From Sphingopyxis chilensis (GTDB taxonomy: Bacteria > Pseudomonadota > Alphaproteobacteria > Sphingomonadales > Sphingomonadaceae), in NCBI RefSeq assembly GCF_035930445.1, contig NZ_CP142394.1, positions 529,501 through 593,500 of the forward strand: 64,000 nt of DNA, written 5' to 3'. Of the stretch, positions 55,936-63,348 are shown piece by piece; within the stretch, counting starts at the first letter, position 1, and each line of letters starts with the position of its first letter. Both the position numbers and the translations under genes were made by a program. The notes below the pieces were generated by a model, which was not told the DNA's origin, did no database searches, and saw only the letters and a program-made list of their open reading frames with translations.

Positions 55936-58149
55936 TTGTATAGCTCTCGTTCGCCGTCTGTGTCCCGCCTGGTCGCAGGAAGCGCTTTGGGCTTCGCGCT
56001 CGCCGCGACCGCCGCACCGGCCTTTGCTCAGGACAATGACGGCGAATATTGGGCGCTCCGCAAGAGTCAGATCGTCGTGACCGCGACGCGCACCGCGGTT
56101 AAGGCCGAAGACCTGCCCGTCACCGTCAGCGTCAAGAGCGACGAGCAGATCGCCGACGAACTGGTCACCGACATCCGCGACCTCGTCCGCTTCGAGCCCG
56201 GCGTCAGCGTCCAGCGCCAGCCCGCGCGTTTCGGCGCCGCGTTGGGTGCGACCGGACGCGCCGGTAACGACAGCTTCAACATCCGCGGGATTGGCGGGAA
56301 CCGCGTGCTGATCCAGGTCGACGGCGTGCGCGTCCCCGACGGTTTCAGCTTCGGCGCGCAGGCGTCGGGGCGCGGCGACTATGTCGACCTCGGCCTTATC
56401 AAGTCGGTCGAAATCCTGCGCGGTCCCTCGTCGGCGCTCTATGGCAGCGACGGGCTTGCTGGCGCGGTCAGCTTCATCACCGCCGATCCCGTCGATTTCA
56501 TCGAGGCCGGCAAGAATGTCGGCGGGCTACTGCGCGCCGGCTACAGCAGCGCCGACGAGGAGTTCAGCGAAACGGCGATCCTCGCGGGGCGCAGCGGCGA
56601 CTGGTCGGTCATGGCGGCTTATACCCGCCGCGACTGGCGGGAATTGGACAACAAGGGCGAGATCGGCGGAACGAGCGCGCTGCGCACCGAACCCAATCCG
56701 CAGGACGGCCGCTCGAACGCCGCGCTTGCCCGTATCGTCTACGACCCCGCGAACGGCCACAAGCTGCGCCTGACCGGCGAATATCTCGACACGCACCTCT
56801 ACACCAACGGCCTCACAGGCCTCAGCGCGTCGGTCGAACGGCTCGAAGGTTTCGACAGCGGCGAACGCAAGCGTGTATCGCTCGACTGGAGCTGGGAAGG
56901 CGAGGGCACGATCGATTTCGCCCGCGTCGCGCTTTACTGGCAGGACGGCGAAGACAATCAATATACCGAAGAGGATCGCACGCCGCTCGCCGACCGCACG
57001 CGGCTCAATACGTTCGAAAACCGCGTGATCGGCGCCTCGGCCGATGCGCGCGCCGACTTTACGACCGGCACGATCGCGCATCGCCTTGTCTTCGGCGGCG
57101 ACGTCAGCAAGACGCGCCAGCGCGGGCTGCGCGACGGCACCATCCCGCCCGCCGGCGAAGTCTTTCCGACGCGCGCCTTCCCGAGCACCGATTTCACGCG
57201 CGGGGGTCTGTTCGCGGGCGACGAAATCAGCGTCGCCGACAGGCGGCTGATCCTCTATCCCGCGCTACGCTTCGACTGGTACGATCTGTCGCCCGATGAC
57301 GACCCGCTGCTTCCGGCGTTCAGCGGCGCGGGGCAGGACGGTTCGCGCCTGTCGCCCAAGGTCGGCGCGGTGTGGAAAATCACCGACACGGTGCGTCTGT
57401 TCGCTAATTATGCGACCGGCTTCAAGGCGCCCGAGCCGGGGCAGGTCAACCAGTTCTTCGAAAACCTGGCCTTCGGCTACACTTCGGCGCCGAACCCCGA
57501 TCTCGGCCCTGAACGCAGCGAAAGTTTCGAGGGCGGCATCCGCTTTTCCAGCGACCAGGTCAGCCTCGACGTCACCGCCTTTTCAGCGCGTTACAAGGAT
57601 TTCATCAGCCAGGAAGTGGTGAGCGGCAGCTTCACGCCCGCCGATCCCGCCGTCTATCAATTCGTCAATCTCGACCGCGCCCGCGTCAAAGGCGCCGAAG
57701 CGCGGCTCGAGGGGCGAGCGTCGTCCGGCCTGTATACGACGCTCGCCCTATCCTATGCGAAGGGCAACGAGATTTTGCCCGACGGCAAGCGCGTGCCGCT
57801 GTCGACGGTCGATCCGCTCAAGCTCGTCGCGGGCGTCGGCTATCGCGAGCCTGCGAGCCGGTTCGGCGGCCAGTTGATCATGACGCACAGCGCGCGCAAG
57901 GAAGCGTCGCGGACCGAGGGGCTTTGCACCCCCGAATGCTTCCGACCCGACGGCTTCACCATCCTCGATGCGACCGCCTTCGTGCGGGTCGCGCAGGGGC
58001 TGACGCTGCGCGCCGGCGTCTTCAATATCCTCGACGAGAAATATGCGTGGTGGAGCGACGTGCGCGGGCTCGCGTCCACCTCGACCGTCACCGACGCCTA
58101 TACCCAGCCCGGCCGCAACGCGAGCGTGTCGCTCAGCTTCCGCTTCTGA
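55936..58149 (+). CDS. TonB-dependent outer-membrane receptor, heme/hemoglobin type
   Basis: The 737-residue protein has a signal peptide ending near residue 31 (AAPAFA), a plug domain (IVVTATRTAVKAEDLPVTVSV, FNIRGIGGNRVLIQVDGVRV, VEILRGPSSALYGSDGLAGA) and a 22-strand barrel ending in VSLSFRF. The barrel has YATGFKAPEPG and NPDLGPERSES, which correspond to the FRAP and NPDL boxes of heme receptors. The start is a TTG at 55936 because AGGGGAAG stands six bases before it and gives a clean signal peptide; an earlier TTG at 55900 has none. It likely imports heme with TonB energy. Confidence 0.9.
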   Translation: MYSSRSPSVSRLVAGSALGFALAATAAPAFAQDNDGEYWALRKSQIVVTATRTAVKAEDLPVTVSVKSDEQIADELVTDIRDLVRFEPGVSVQRQPARFGAALGATGRAGNDSFNIRGIGGNRVLIQVDGVRVPDGFSFGAQASGRGDYVDLGLIKSVEILRGPSSALYGSDGLAGAVSFITADPVDFIEAGKNVGGLLRAGYSSADEEFSETAILAGRSGDWSVMAAYTRRDWRELDNKGEIGGTSALRTEPNPQDGRSNAALARIVYDPANGHKLRLTGEYLDTHLYTNGLTGLSASVERLEGFDSGERKRVSLDWSWEGEGTIDFARVALYWQDGEDNQYTEEDRTPLADRTRLNTFENRVIGASADARADFTTGTIAHRLVFGGDVSKTRQRGLRDGTIPPAGEVFPTRAFPSTDFTRGGLFAGDEISVADRRLILYPALRFDWYDLSPDDDPLLPAFSGAGQDGSRLSPKVGAVWKITDTVRLFANYATGFKAPEPGQVNQFFENLAFGYTSAPNPDLGPERSESFEGGIRFSSDQVSLDVTAFSARYKDFISQEVVSGSFTPADPAVYQFVNLDRARVKGAEARLEGRASSGLYTTLALSYAKGNEILPDGKRVPLSTVDPLKLVAGVGYREPASRFGGQLIMTHSARKEASRTEGLCTPECFRPDGFTILDATAFVRVAQGLTLRAGVFNILDEKYAWWSDVRGLASTSTVTDAYTQPGRNASVSLSFRF

Positions 58150-58165
58150 AAGAAGGACTGCACCG

Positions 58166-59143
58166 ATGAAATCCTATCGCAAGTTCGCCGCCGGCCTGTT
58201 GCTGCTCACCGCCGCGCTGCCCGTCGTCGCCTCCGCGCACCCGCCGATCGCCGCCGAGGCCGCCGCCGCCAATTTCGAACAGGACCGCGCCGACATTCTC
58301 GCGATGGCGGGCAATTACCGCGTCAGCTTCAACATGCAGGAATCGACGCGCTGGGATCCCGATTATGAAGTCCTCGAACCCAAGCGCTCAGGCGGCAACG
58401 AGGTCGTGCGCGTGATCGAGGACACGGGGCGCAAGATCGTGCTCCAGCACATGCTCGTCATCACCGGCGACGACGACAAGAGCTTCGTCATCAAGCATTG
58501 GCGGCAGGATTGGGAATATGAGCCCGCGAAGATCCTCGCCTATTCGGATCGCAACACCTGGGCGTGGGAAGACGTCCCCGAACGGATGCGCACCGGCCGC
58601 TGGTCGCAGACCGTCTATCAGGTCGACGACAGCCCGCGTTACGCCGGCTGGGGCCAGTTCGAAACGCAGGGCGGAATTCGCCGTTGGCGCTCGAGCTGGA
58701 CGTGGCGCCCGCTCGCCCGCCGCGACGCCGTGCGCAATCCGGTCTACGACCGCTACCTCTCGATCAACCGCCACCAGCCGTCGCCCGATGGCTGGGTCCA
58801 CTGGCAGGACAATATCAAGATGGGGACGAAGGACGGCAAGCTCGTGCCGATCGTTCAGGAATATGTCCTCAACACCTATATCAAATATGACCAGTATGAC
58901 GTGAAGGCGGCCGACGATTATTGGACCGCGACCAAGGATTATTGGGCTGCGGTGCGCTCCGAATGGGACCGCGTGGCTGCGACAAAAGGCGGCATCGCGA
59001 TCGACGAAAAGGCCGACACCGGCACCGTGATCAGCGGCCGCCTGCTCGAAATCGCCGACGAGATTCAGGAAAATAAACTGACGTCGGCGAACGCGATCGC
59101 CGCGGCAAAGAAGCTGATCGAGGCGAATACGCGCAAGCTGTGA
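58166..59143 (+). CDS. Secreted DUF6607-like protein, partner of the TonB receptor
   Basis: The 325-residue protein has a signal peptide (FAAGLLLLTAALPVVASA) and a mature part rich in Trp and Tyr (FVIKHWRQDWEYEP, NTWAWEDVPE, WVHWQDNIKMGTKDG). I relate it, with moderate certainty, to the DUF6607 family of periplasmic proteins found beside TonB receptors; no function is known. It follows the receptor by 16 bases with AAGGA upstream, so it is in the same operon. A heme- or iron-uptake accessory role is inferred from position only. Confidence 0.8.
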   Translation: MKSYRKFAAGLLLLTAALPVVASAHPPIAAEAAAANFEQDRADILAMAGNYRVSFNMQESTRWDPDYEVLEPKRSGGNEVVRVIEDTGRKIVLQHMLVITGDDDKSFVIKHWRQDWEYEPAKILAYSDRNTWAWEDVPERMRTGRWSQTVYQVDDSPRYAGWGQFETQGGIRRWRSSWTWRPLARRDAVRNPVYDRYLSINRHQPSPDGWVHWQDNIKMGTKDGKLVPIVQEYVLNTYIKYDQYDVKAADDYWTATKDYWAAVRSEWDRVAATKGGIAIDEKADTGTVISGRLLEIADEIQENKLTSANAIAAAKKLIEANTRKL

Positions 59144-59172
59144 AGACCTTCACCATGTGAAGCCCGAACTGG

Positions 59173-59204
59173 GGGCGGTGCGCAGGTCCGCCCTCTGTTT
59201 TTTT
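59173..59204 (+). terminator. Rho-independent terminator of the TonB receptor operon
   Basis: GGGCGG at 59173-59178 pairs with CCGCCC at 59188-59193 around a 9-base loop. The run TCTGTTTTTTT follows. It lies 30 bases past the stop codon of the DUF6607-like gene. Confidence 0.85.
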
Positions 59205-59258
59205 GGGGGGACCGGGACGAGGGGCCGCTTTTGGGGTGGGGAGTTCCCGCCTCTCTTT

Positions 59259-59341
59259 CCGTTCGTGTCTAGCGAAGTCGAGACACCCATCGACGCGACG
59301 CCTAGTCCGATGGACATCTCGACTTCGCTCGATGCGAACGG
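59259..59341. repeat. Long near-perfect palindromic element (34-base arms)
   Basis: The arms 59259-59292 and 59308-59341 are inverted copies. Each contains AGCGAAGTCGAGA or its complement, and the outer end is CCGTTCG/CGAACGG. Most differences between arms keep G-U pairs, as expected if the RNA hairpin is preserved. It lies between the receptor operon terminator and the convergent exonuclease gene. Confidence 0.8.
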
Positions 59342-59402
59342 GCTTGGAGATATCTGACGGCAGCTATTGGTCGCCAGCGGCCAAAAAAGCGGTCGATGCC
59401 GA

Positions 59403-59846
59403 TCAGCCCGAGCCATGTCGCCGCGCCATGCAAAAGGTGCGGAGCGCCACCGCATCGTGCCACGCGTTATGCGGGACATGGCTCAGCTCCGCAGTCGAGA
59501 AACTCACCACTTCGGCCAGCTCGAAGCGCACCGCCGAGACGATCAGCCGCCGCCCGTCGTCGGTGACGATCAGGCGCGCAGCATGGACGATGTCCTCGGG
59601 CCAGTCGGCGACCAGCACCGGCTCTGGGTCCGCCGCCAGATAATCGGCGAACGCCCATTGCAGCTCGGCATAGGAGATCGGCGCGATGTCGAGCTTCGGC
59701 AGGACATGCTCCGCAACCCAGGGCGTCGGGTCGCGGCATTCGACCGCGCCGTAGAAGGATAGGGCACCCTCGCTTTCGGGAACCAGCGCGATCGAGATCA
59801 GCGCGCCGCCGAACCCGTTGAACTCGGCGTCGAGATAATAGCGCAA
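59403..59846 (-). CDS. Predicted 3'-5' exoribonuclease (Rv2179c-like, DEDD fold)
   Basis: The protein begins with a strand carrying the DxE pair in YYLDAEFNGFGG, followed by ISIALVPESEGALSFYGA, and later Asp and His residues (HNAWHDAVALR, the DEDD-type final motif). These features fit the Rv2179c-like exonuclease family. The start is taken as the TTG at 59844-59846, right after the DoxX stop, giving 147 residues; a longer reading would overlap DoxX. RNA trimming is the probable activity. Confidence 0.8.
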   Translation of the reverse strand: MRYYLDAEFNGFGGALISIALVPESEGALSFYGAVECRDPTPWVAEHVLPKLDIAPISYAELQWAFADYLAADPEPVLVADWPEDIVHAARLIVTDDGRRLIVSAVRFELAEVVSFSTAELSHVPHNAWHDAVALRTFCMARRHGSG

Positions 59847-59850
59847 CGCC

Positions 59851-60228
59851 CTATTTCTTCGCCCCGTCGACACTCCAGATCCCCGCGCCGCGCGTCGCAA
59901 TGAACAGGAAGATGAAGCAGTAGAGCGCGATCGTCTCTCCGCCGTTGGCGATCGGATAAAGGCCCTTGCTGCCGTGCGCGACCCAATAACCCACCGCCGC
60001 CATGCCGCTGGCGAGGAAGGCGGCGGGGCGGGTGAACAGGCCGATGACGATCAGCGCGCCCGCGACCAGCTCGATCGCGCCGGCCGCATAGAGCATCGGA
60101 TTCAGCGGCATCGGGAAGGCGGCAGGGAAATTGAAGAATTTCTGCACGCCGTGCGCGAGGAACAACAGGCCCGCGACGATGCGCAGCAGCGCATAAGTCT
60201 GTTCGCCGAAACCACCCAGAAACTTCAT
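59851..60228 (-). CDS. DoxX-family membrane protein
   Basis: The 125-residue protein has four membrane segments and the DoxX signature LLRIVAGLLFLAHGVQKFFNFP and AAGAIELVAGALIVIGLFTRPAA. The function of DoxX proteins is loosely tied to redox and sulfur metabolism in the inner membrane. The ATG at 60228 has GGAGGGG seven bases upstream; an ATG two codons earlier is too close to that site. It is co-transcribed with the exonuclease gene. Confidence 0.92.
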   Translation of the reverse strand: MKFLGGFGEQTYALLRIVAGLLFLAHGVQKFFNFPAAFPMPLNPMLYAAGAIELVAGALIVIGLFTRPAAFLASGMAAVGYWVAHGSKGLYPIANGGETIALYCFIFLFIATRGAGIWSVDGAKK

Positions 60229-60288
60229 GATCATTCCCCTCCATCTCGAAAAGACGGGGGATGCTATGACAAGCCTGCGACATTTCAA

Positions 60289-60374
60289 AGCGTCATTGCA
60301 AGGAGCGACGGCACGCGGCAATCCACAACGGTGCAAGGCTGCTGCTGGTTCTTTCGCCGCGCTCGCGATGACGC
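60289..60374. repeat. Inverted repeat of the GCAATGACG family
   Basis: AGCGTCATTGCAAGGAGCGA on the left and CGCCGCGCTCGCGATGACGCG on the right are inverted relatives, with GGCAATCCACAACGG between them. It stands between the DoxX gene and the ECF41 promoter and matches the elements at 13852-13935 and 55745-55822. Confidence 0.7.
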
Positions 60375-60409
60375 GAAAATGGATCAGGCGGAAAATTTTT
60401 AGCGTCGCA

Positions 60410-60436
60410 TGTCACATCGGACGCGCCTGTCTCGTC
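60410..60436 (+). promoter_or_regulatory. ECF41-type sigma promoter
   Basis: TGTCACA at 60410-60416, a 16-bp spacer, and CGTC at 60433-60436 reproduce the promoter described for ECF41 sigma factors. It lies 31 bases before the decarboxylase start codon, in front of the operon that encodes an ECF41 protein, which indicates autoregulation. Confidence 0.9.
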
Positions 60437-60467
60437 ATGTCGGTACACCCCCTGAAGGAGACACGAT

Positions 60468-60926
60468 ATGTCCAAGGTAACCGACCCCTTTGCCGCCTCG
60501 CCGCAGCTCATGAAGCAGTGGATGGCGGTCAGCCTCGCGGCGCAGAACAGCCTTGAGTCGAGCCTGATCGAGCTGGTGAAGATCCGTTCGTCGATCCTCA
60601 ACGGCTGCGCCAACTGCATCAACATGCACACGATCGAAGCCCGTGCGAAGGGCGAAACCGAGCAGCGCATCTACCTGCTCGCGGCGTGGCAGGAGGCGCC
60701 GGTCTTCACGCCCCGCGAACGCGCCGCGCTGGCGTGGACCGACGCCTTGACCCGCCTTTCGCAAGGGCACACACAGAAAGAGGCTCGCGAAGCGCTCGAC
60801 GAGCATTTCACCGCGGAGGAACAGATGAACCTGACCGTGATGATCAATGTCATCAATGGCTGGAACCGGATCGCGGTCGGCTTCGACCTCTGGTACGAGG
60901 GCGGCGCGCCGGCGAAGGCCGCCTGA
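60468..60926 (+). CDS. Carboxymuconolactone decarboxylase family (AhpD-like) protein
   Basis: The 152-residue helical protein has the AhpD-type redox motif CANCINMH, with Cys47, Cys50 and His54. Many such proteins act as alkylhydroperoxidases or disulfide carriers rather than decarboxylases. It is the partner gene typical for ECF41 sigma factors, and its TGA overlaps the ATG of the sigma gene. AAGGAGA precedes the start, and the ECF41 promoter lies just upstream. Confidence 0.93.
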   Translation: MSKVTDPFAASPQLMKQWMAVSLAAQNSLESSLIELVKIRSSILNGCANCINMHTIEARAKGETEQRIYLLAAWQEAPVFTPRERAALAWTDALTRLSQGHTQKEAREALDEHFTAEEQMNLTVMINVINGWNRIAVGFDLWYEGGAPAKAA

Positions 60927-61798
60927 TGACCGCCGAGGGTATCCGGAACGGCACCGCGGCGGCGGCGGCGGCGAGTTTCGACCCGCTGCGCCCGCTGCTC
61001 ACCCGCGTCGCCTACCGGATGCTCGGTTCGGTTGCCGATGCGGAGGATGTGGTGCAGGACGCGTTCATCCGCTGGCTCGGCACCGATCGCGACGCGGTGC
61101 GCGAGCCTGCGGCCTTCCTCCGCCGCACCGTGACGCGGCTCTGCCTCGACCAGATCAAGTCGGCGCGTGCGCAGCGCGAGACCTACATCGGCCCATGGCT
61201 CCCCGATCCGCTGGTCGAGGAAGAGGAGGAAGACGATGTCACCCTCCCGCTGATGCTCGCGCTCGAACGGCTCTCCCCGCTCGAACGCGCGGCGTTTCTT
61301 CTCCACGACGTCTTCGGCGTCGAGTTCGAGGAAGTCGCGAGGACGATCGACCGCGACCCCGCGGCGACGCGCCAGCTCGCCGCGCGCGCCCGCACCCATG
61401 TCCGCGACGCACGGCCGCGCTACAAGCTCGAAAAGGAACAGGGGATGCAGATCGCCAATGCCTTTTTCGCGGCGTCGCGCAGCGGGGACATGAGTGCGCT
61501 CGGCGCGCTTCTCGCGGCCGATGTCGGCATGTGGGCCGACGGCGGCGGCAAGCGGCCCGCGGCGACGGGGCCGATCATGGGTTATGACGTGGTGATGAAA
61601 TTGCACCGCAGCCTTGCGGTCCTGTTCGGCAAATATGGCTCGACGCTCGTTCACATCGGCATGATCAACGGTCTGCCGGGCTTCGTCACGCGAGAGGCCG
61701 ACGGCGAGCTTCAGACCACCGCGCTCGAGATCGAGGACGGCAAGATCGCGGGCATTTATGTGATGCGCAATCCCGACAAGCTGCGGCACATGCATTAA
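60926..61798 (+). CDS. ECF41-group (SigJ-like) RNA polymerase sigma factor
   Basis: The 290-residue protein has sigma region 2 (AYRMLGSVADAEDVVQDAFIRWL), the WLPDP linker at 91-95, region 4 (SPLERAAFLLHDVFGVEFEEVA) and a C-terminal SnoaL-like domain. The last contains DGGGK (205-209) and the terminal NPDKL (282-286), all ECF41 hallmarks. In this group the fused domain replaces a separate anti-sigma factor and both restrains and supports activity. It probably drives its own operon from the site at 60410. The inducing signal is unknown. Confidence 0.95.
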   Translation: MTAEGIRNGTAAAAAASFDPLRPLLTRVAYRMLGSVADAEDVVQDAFIRWLGTDRDAVREPAAFLRRTVTRLCLDQIKSARAQRETYIGPWLPDPLVEEEEEDDVTLPLMLALERLSPLERAAFLLHDVFGVEFEEVARTIDRDPAATRQLAARARTHVRDARPRYKLEKEQGMQIANAFFAASRSGDMSALGALLAADVGMWADGGGKRPAATGPIMGYDVVMKLHRSLAVLFGKYGSTLVHIGMINGLPGFVTREADGELQTTALEIEDGKIAGIYVMRNPDKLRHMH

Positions 61799-61837
61799 CG
61801 CTGTGCAACGCCGGTCCATGCCGGTAGTTGCCGGACC

Positions 61838-62344
61838 ATGCTTTCGGTCGAAACCCATAGCGCGGCCCCGTGGCCCGATGCCCTCGATTGGGACGCGCGC
61901 GCTGCGGAGGCCGCAGCGGCCGCGCTGGCGCTGACGCCCTTCGCTTCGCTCGCCCACGCCGCACCGCTGGTCGAGATCGCGATACGCCTTACCGACGATG
62001 CCGAGGTGCACGCGCTCAACCGCGACTTCCGGGGGAAGGACAAGCCGACCAATGTGCTGTCCTTTCCGCAAGTTCAGGACGATCTGCTCGAAAGCCTCGC
62101 CAACAGCGACGACGGCGAAATCCTGCTTGGCGACATCGTGCTGGCGCGCGAAACCTGTCTGCGCGAGGCCGAGGAGAAGGGGATTTCGCTCGCCGATCAT
62201 GCGACGCACCTGATCATCCACGGCACGCTCCATCTTGTCGGATACGACCATATGGACGACGCTGCGGCCGCCGCGATGGAGGCGCTGGAAGTGAAAGCCC
62301 TTGCATCGCTGGGCATCGCCAATCCATATGCGGATCAGGATTAA
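61838..62344 (+). CDS. ybeY: Endoribonuclease YbeY
   Basis: The 168-residue protein ends its core with the zinc motif HGTLHLVGYDH (His128, His132, His138) and has NRDFRGKDKPTNVLSFP upstream, both diagnostic. YbeY matures the 3' end of 16S rRNA and takes part in ribosome quality control. It is followed by corC after 18 bases. Its usual upstream neighbour phoH is 6 kb away. Confidence 0.97.
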   Translation: MLSVETHSAAPWPDALDWDARAAEAAAAALALTPFASLAHAAPLVEIAIRLTDDAEVHALNRDFRGKDKPTNVLSFPQVQDDLLESLANSDDGEILLGDIVLARETCLREAEEKGISLADHATHLIIHGTLHLVGYDHMDDAAAAAMEALEVKALASLGIANPYADQD

Positions 62345-62362
62345 CAGGGAAACGCTTCGCAC

Positions 62363-63307
62363 ATGCCCGACGACCAGGGATCTTCGAACCGATCGGAAGA
62401 GGACAGTAGCAGGTCCGGACTGCTGTCCGGACTGAGAAACCTGCTGTTCGGCGGTGACAAGGAACCGTCGCTGCGTGAGCAGATCGAAGAGGTCATCGAC
62501 GAGGCCGAGGAGGAGCGCGAGGACCGGCGCGGCAGCAATATCGTCGGCGACCTGTCGCCGATCGAGCGCAAGATGCTGCGCAACCTGCTCCACTTCGGCG
62601 AACAGACCGTCGACGATGTCGCGGTGCCGCGCGCCGACATCATCGCCATTCCCGAAAGCGCGAGTTTCACCGAAGTCGTCGCGATGTTCGCCGAGGCCGG
62701 GCACAGCCGGCTGCCGATCTATCGCGAAAACCTCGACGAGGTCGTCGGCATGATCCACGTCAAGGATGTGTTCGCGGTGCTCGCCGAGGGGCGCGCGCCG
62801 CCGCCGCTTCTCGACCTCATCCGCCAGCCGCTCTATGTACCGCAATCGATGGGCGTGCTCGACCTGCTCGCCGAAATGCGCGCCAAACGCACCCATCTGG
62901 CGATTGTCATCGACGAATATTCGGGCACCGAAGGCCTGCTGACGATCGAGGATCTGGTCGAGGAAATCGTCGGCGAGATCGAGGACGAGCATGACGACGA
63001 GCCGACCGCGTTGTTCGCGCCCGGCGAAAATGGCTGCTGGGATGCCGACGCGCGCGCCGAACTCGACGATGTCGGCGAAGCGATCGACCCCCGCCTCGCC
63101 GAGGTTGACGAGGATGTCGACACGCTGGGCGGACTTGCCGCGGTGCTCGCGGGGCATGTGCCCGAGGTTGGCGAGATCCTCGTCCACCCGAGCGGCTGGC
63201 GGATCGCAGTGACCGAGGCCGACGAACGCCGCGTCCACCGGCTGCGCCTCCATCCGCCCGTCGAAATCGACCTGGAGGCGCCGTCGGAACGGACCGAGGA
63301 GTTCTGA
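62363..63307 (+). CDS. CorC/HlyC-type CBS domain protein (YbeX-like)
   Basis: The 314-residue cytosolic protein has an acidic N-terminus and a pair of CBS domains: VDDVAVPRADIIAIPES and GHSRLPIYRENLDEVVGMIHVKDV, then RTHLAIVIDEYSGTEGLLTIEDLVEEIVGEI. A C-terminal transporter-associated domain (WRIAVTEADERRVHRLRLH) follows. The YbeX/CorC group is tied to magnesium/cobalt efflux and ribosome function. It belongs to the ybeY operon; the lnt gene that often follows is not here. Confidence 0.94.
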   Translation: MPDDQGSSNRSEEDSSRSGLLSGLRNLLFGGDKEPSLREQIEEVIDEAEEEREDRRGSNIVGDLSPIERKMLRNLLHFGEQTVDDVAVPRADIIAIPESASFTEVVAMFAEAGHSRLPIYRENLDEVVGMIHVKDVFAVLAEGRAPPPLLDLIRQPLYVPQSMGVLDLLAEMRAKRTHLAIVIDEYSGTEGLLTIEDLVEEIVGEIEDEHDDEPTALFAPGENGCWDADARAELDDVGEAIDPRLAEVDEDVDTLGGLAAVLAGHVPEVGEILVHPSGWRIAVTEADERRVHRLRLHPPVEIDLEAPSERTEEF

Positions 63308-63348
63308 CGCAATTGCCAATGCGCGGCTAAAGGACTAGGCGCGACCGG

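Noticed and set aside
60671..63319. 882-codon open frame on the minus strand
   Set aside because: It runs antisense across the decarboxylase, ECF41, ybeY and corC genes, has the Asp/Arg/His-rich composition of a GC-rich shadow frame and no recognisable domain.
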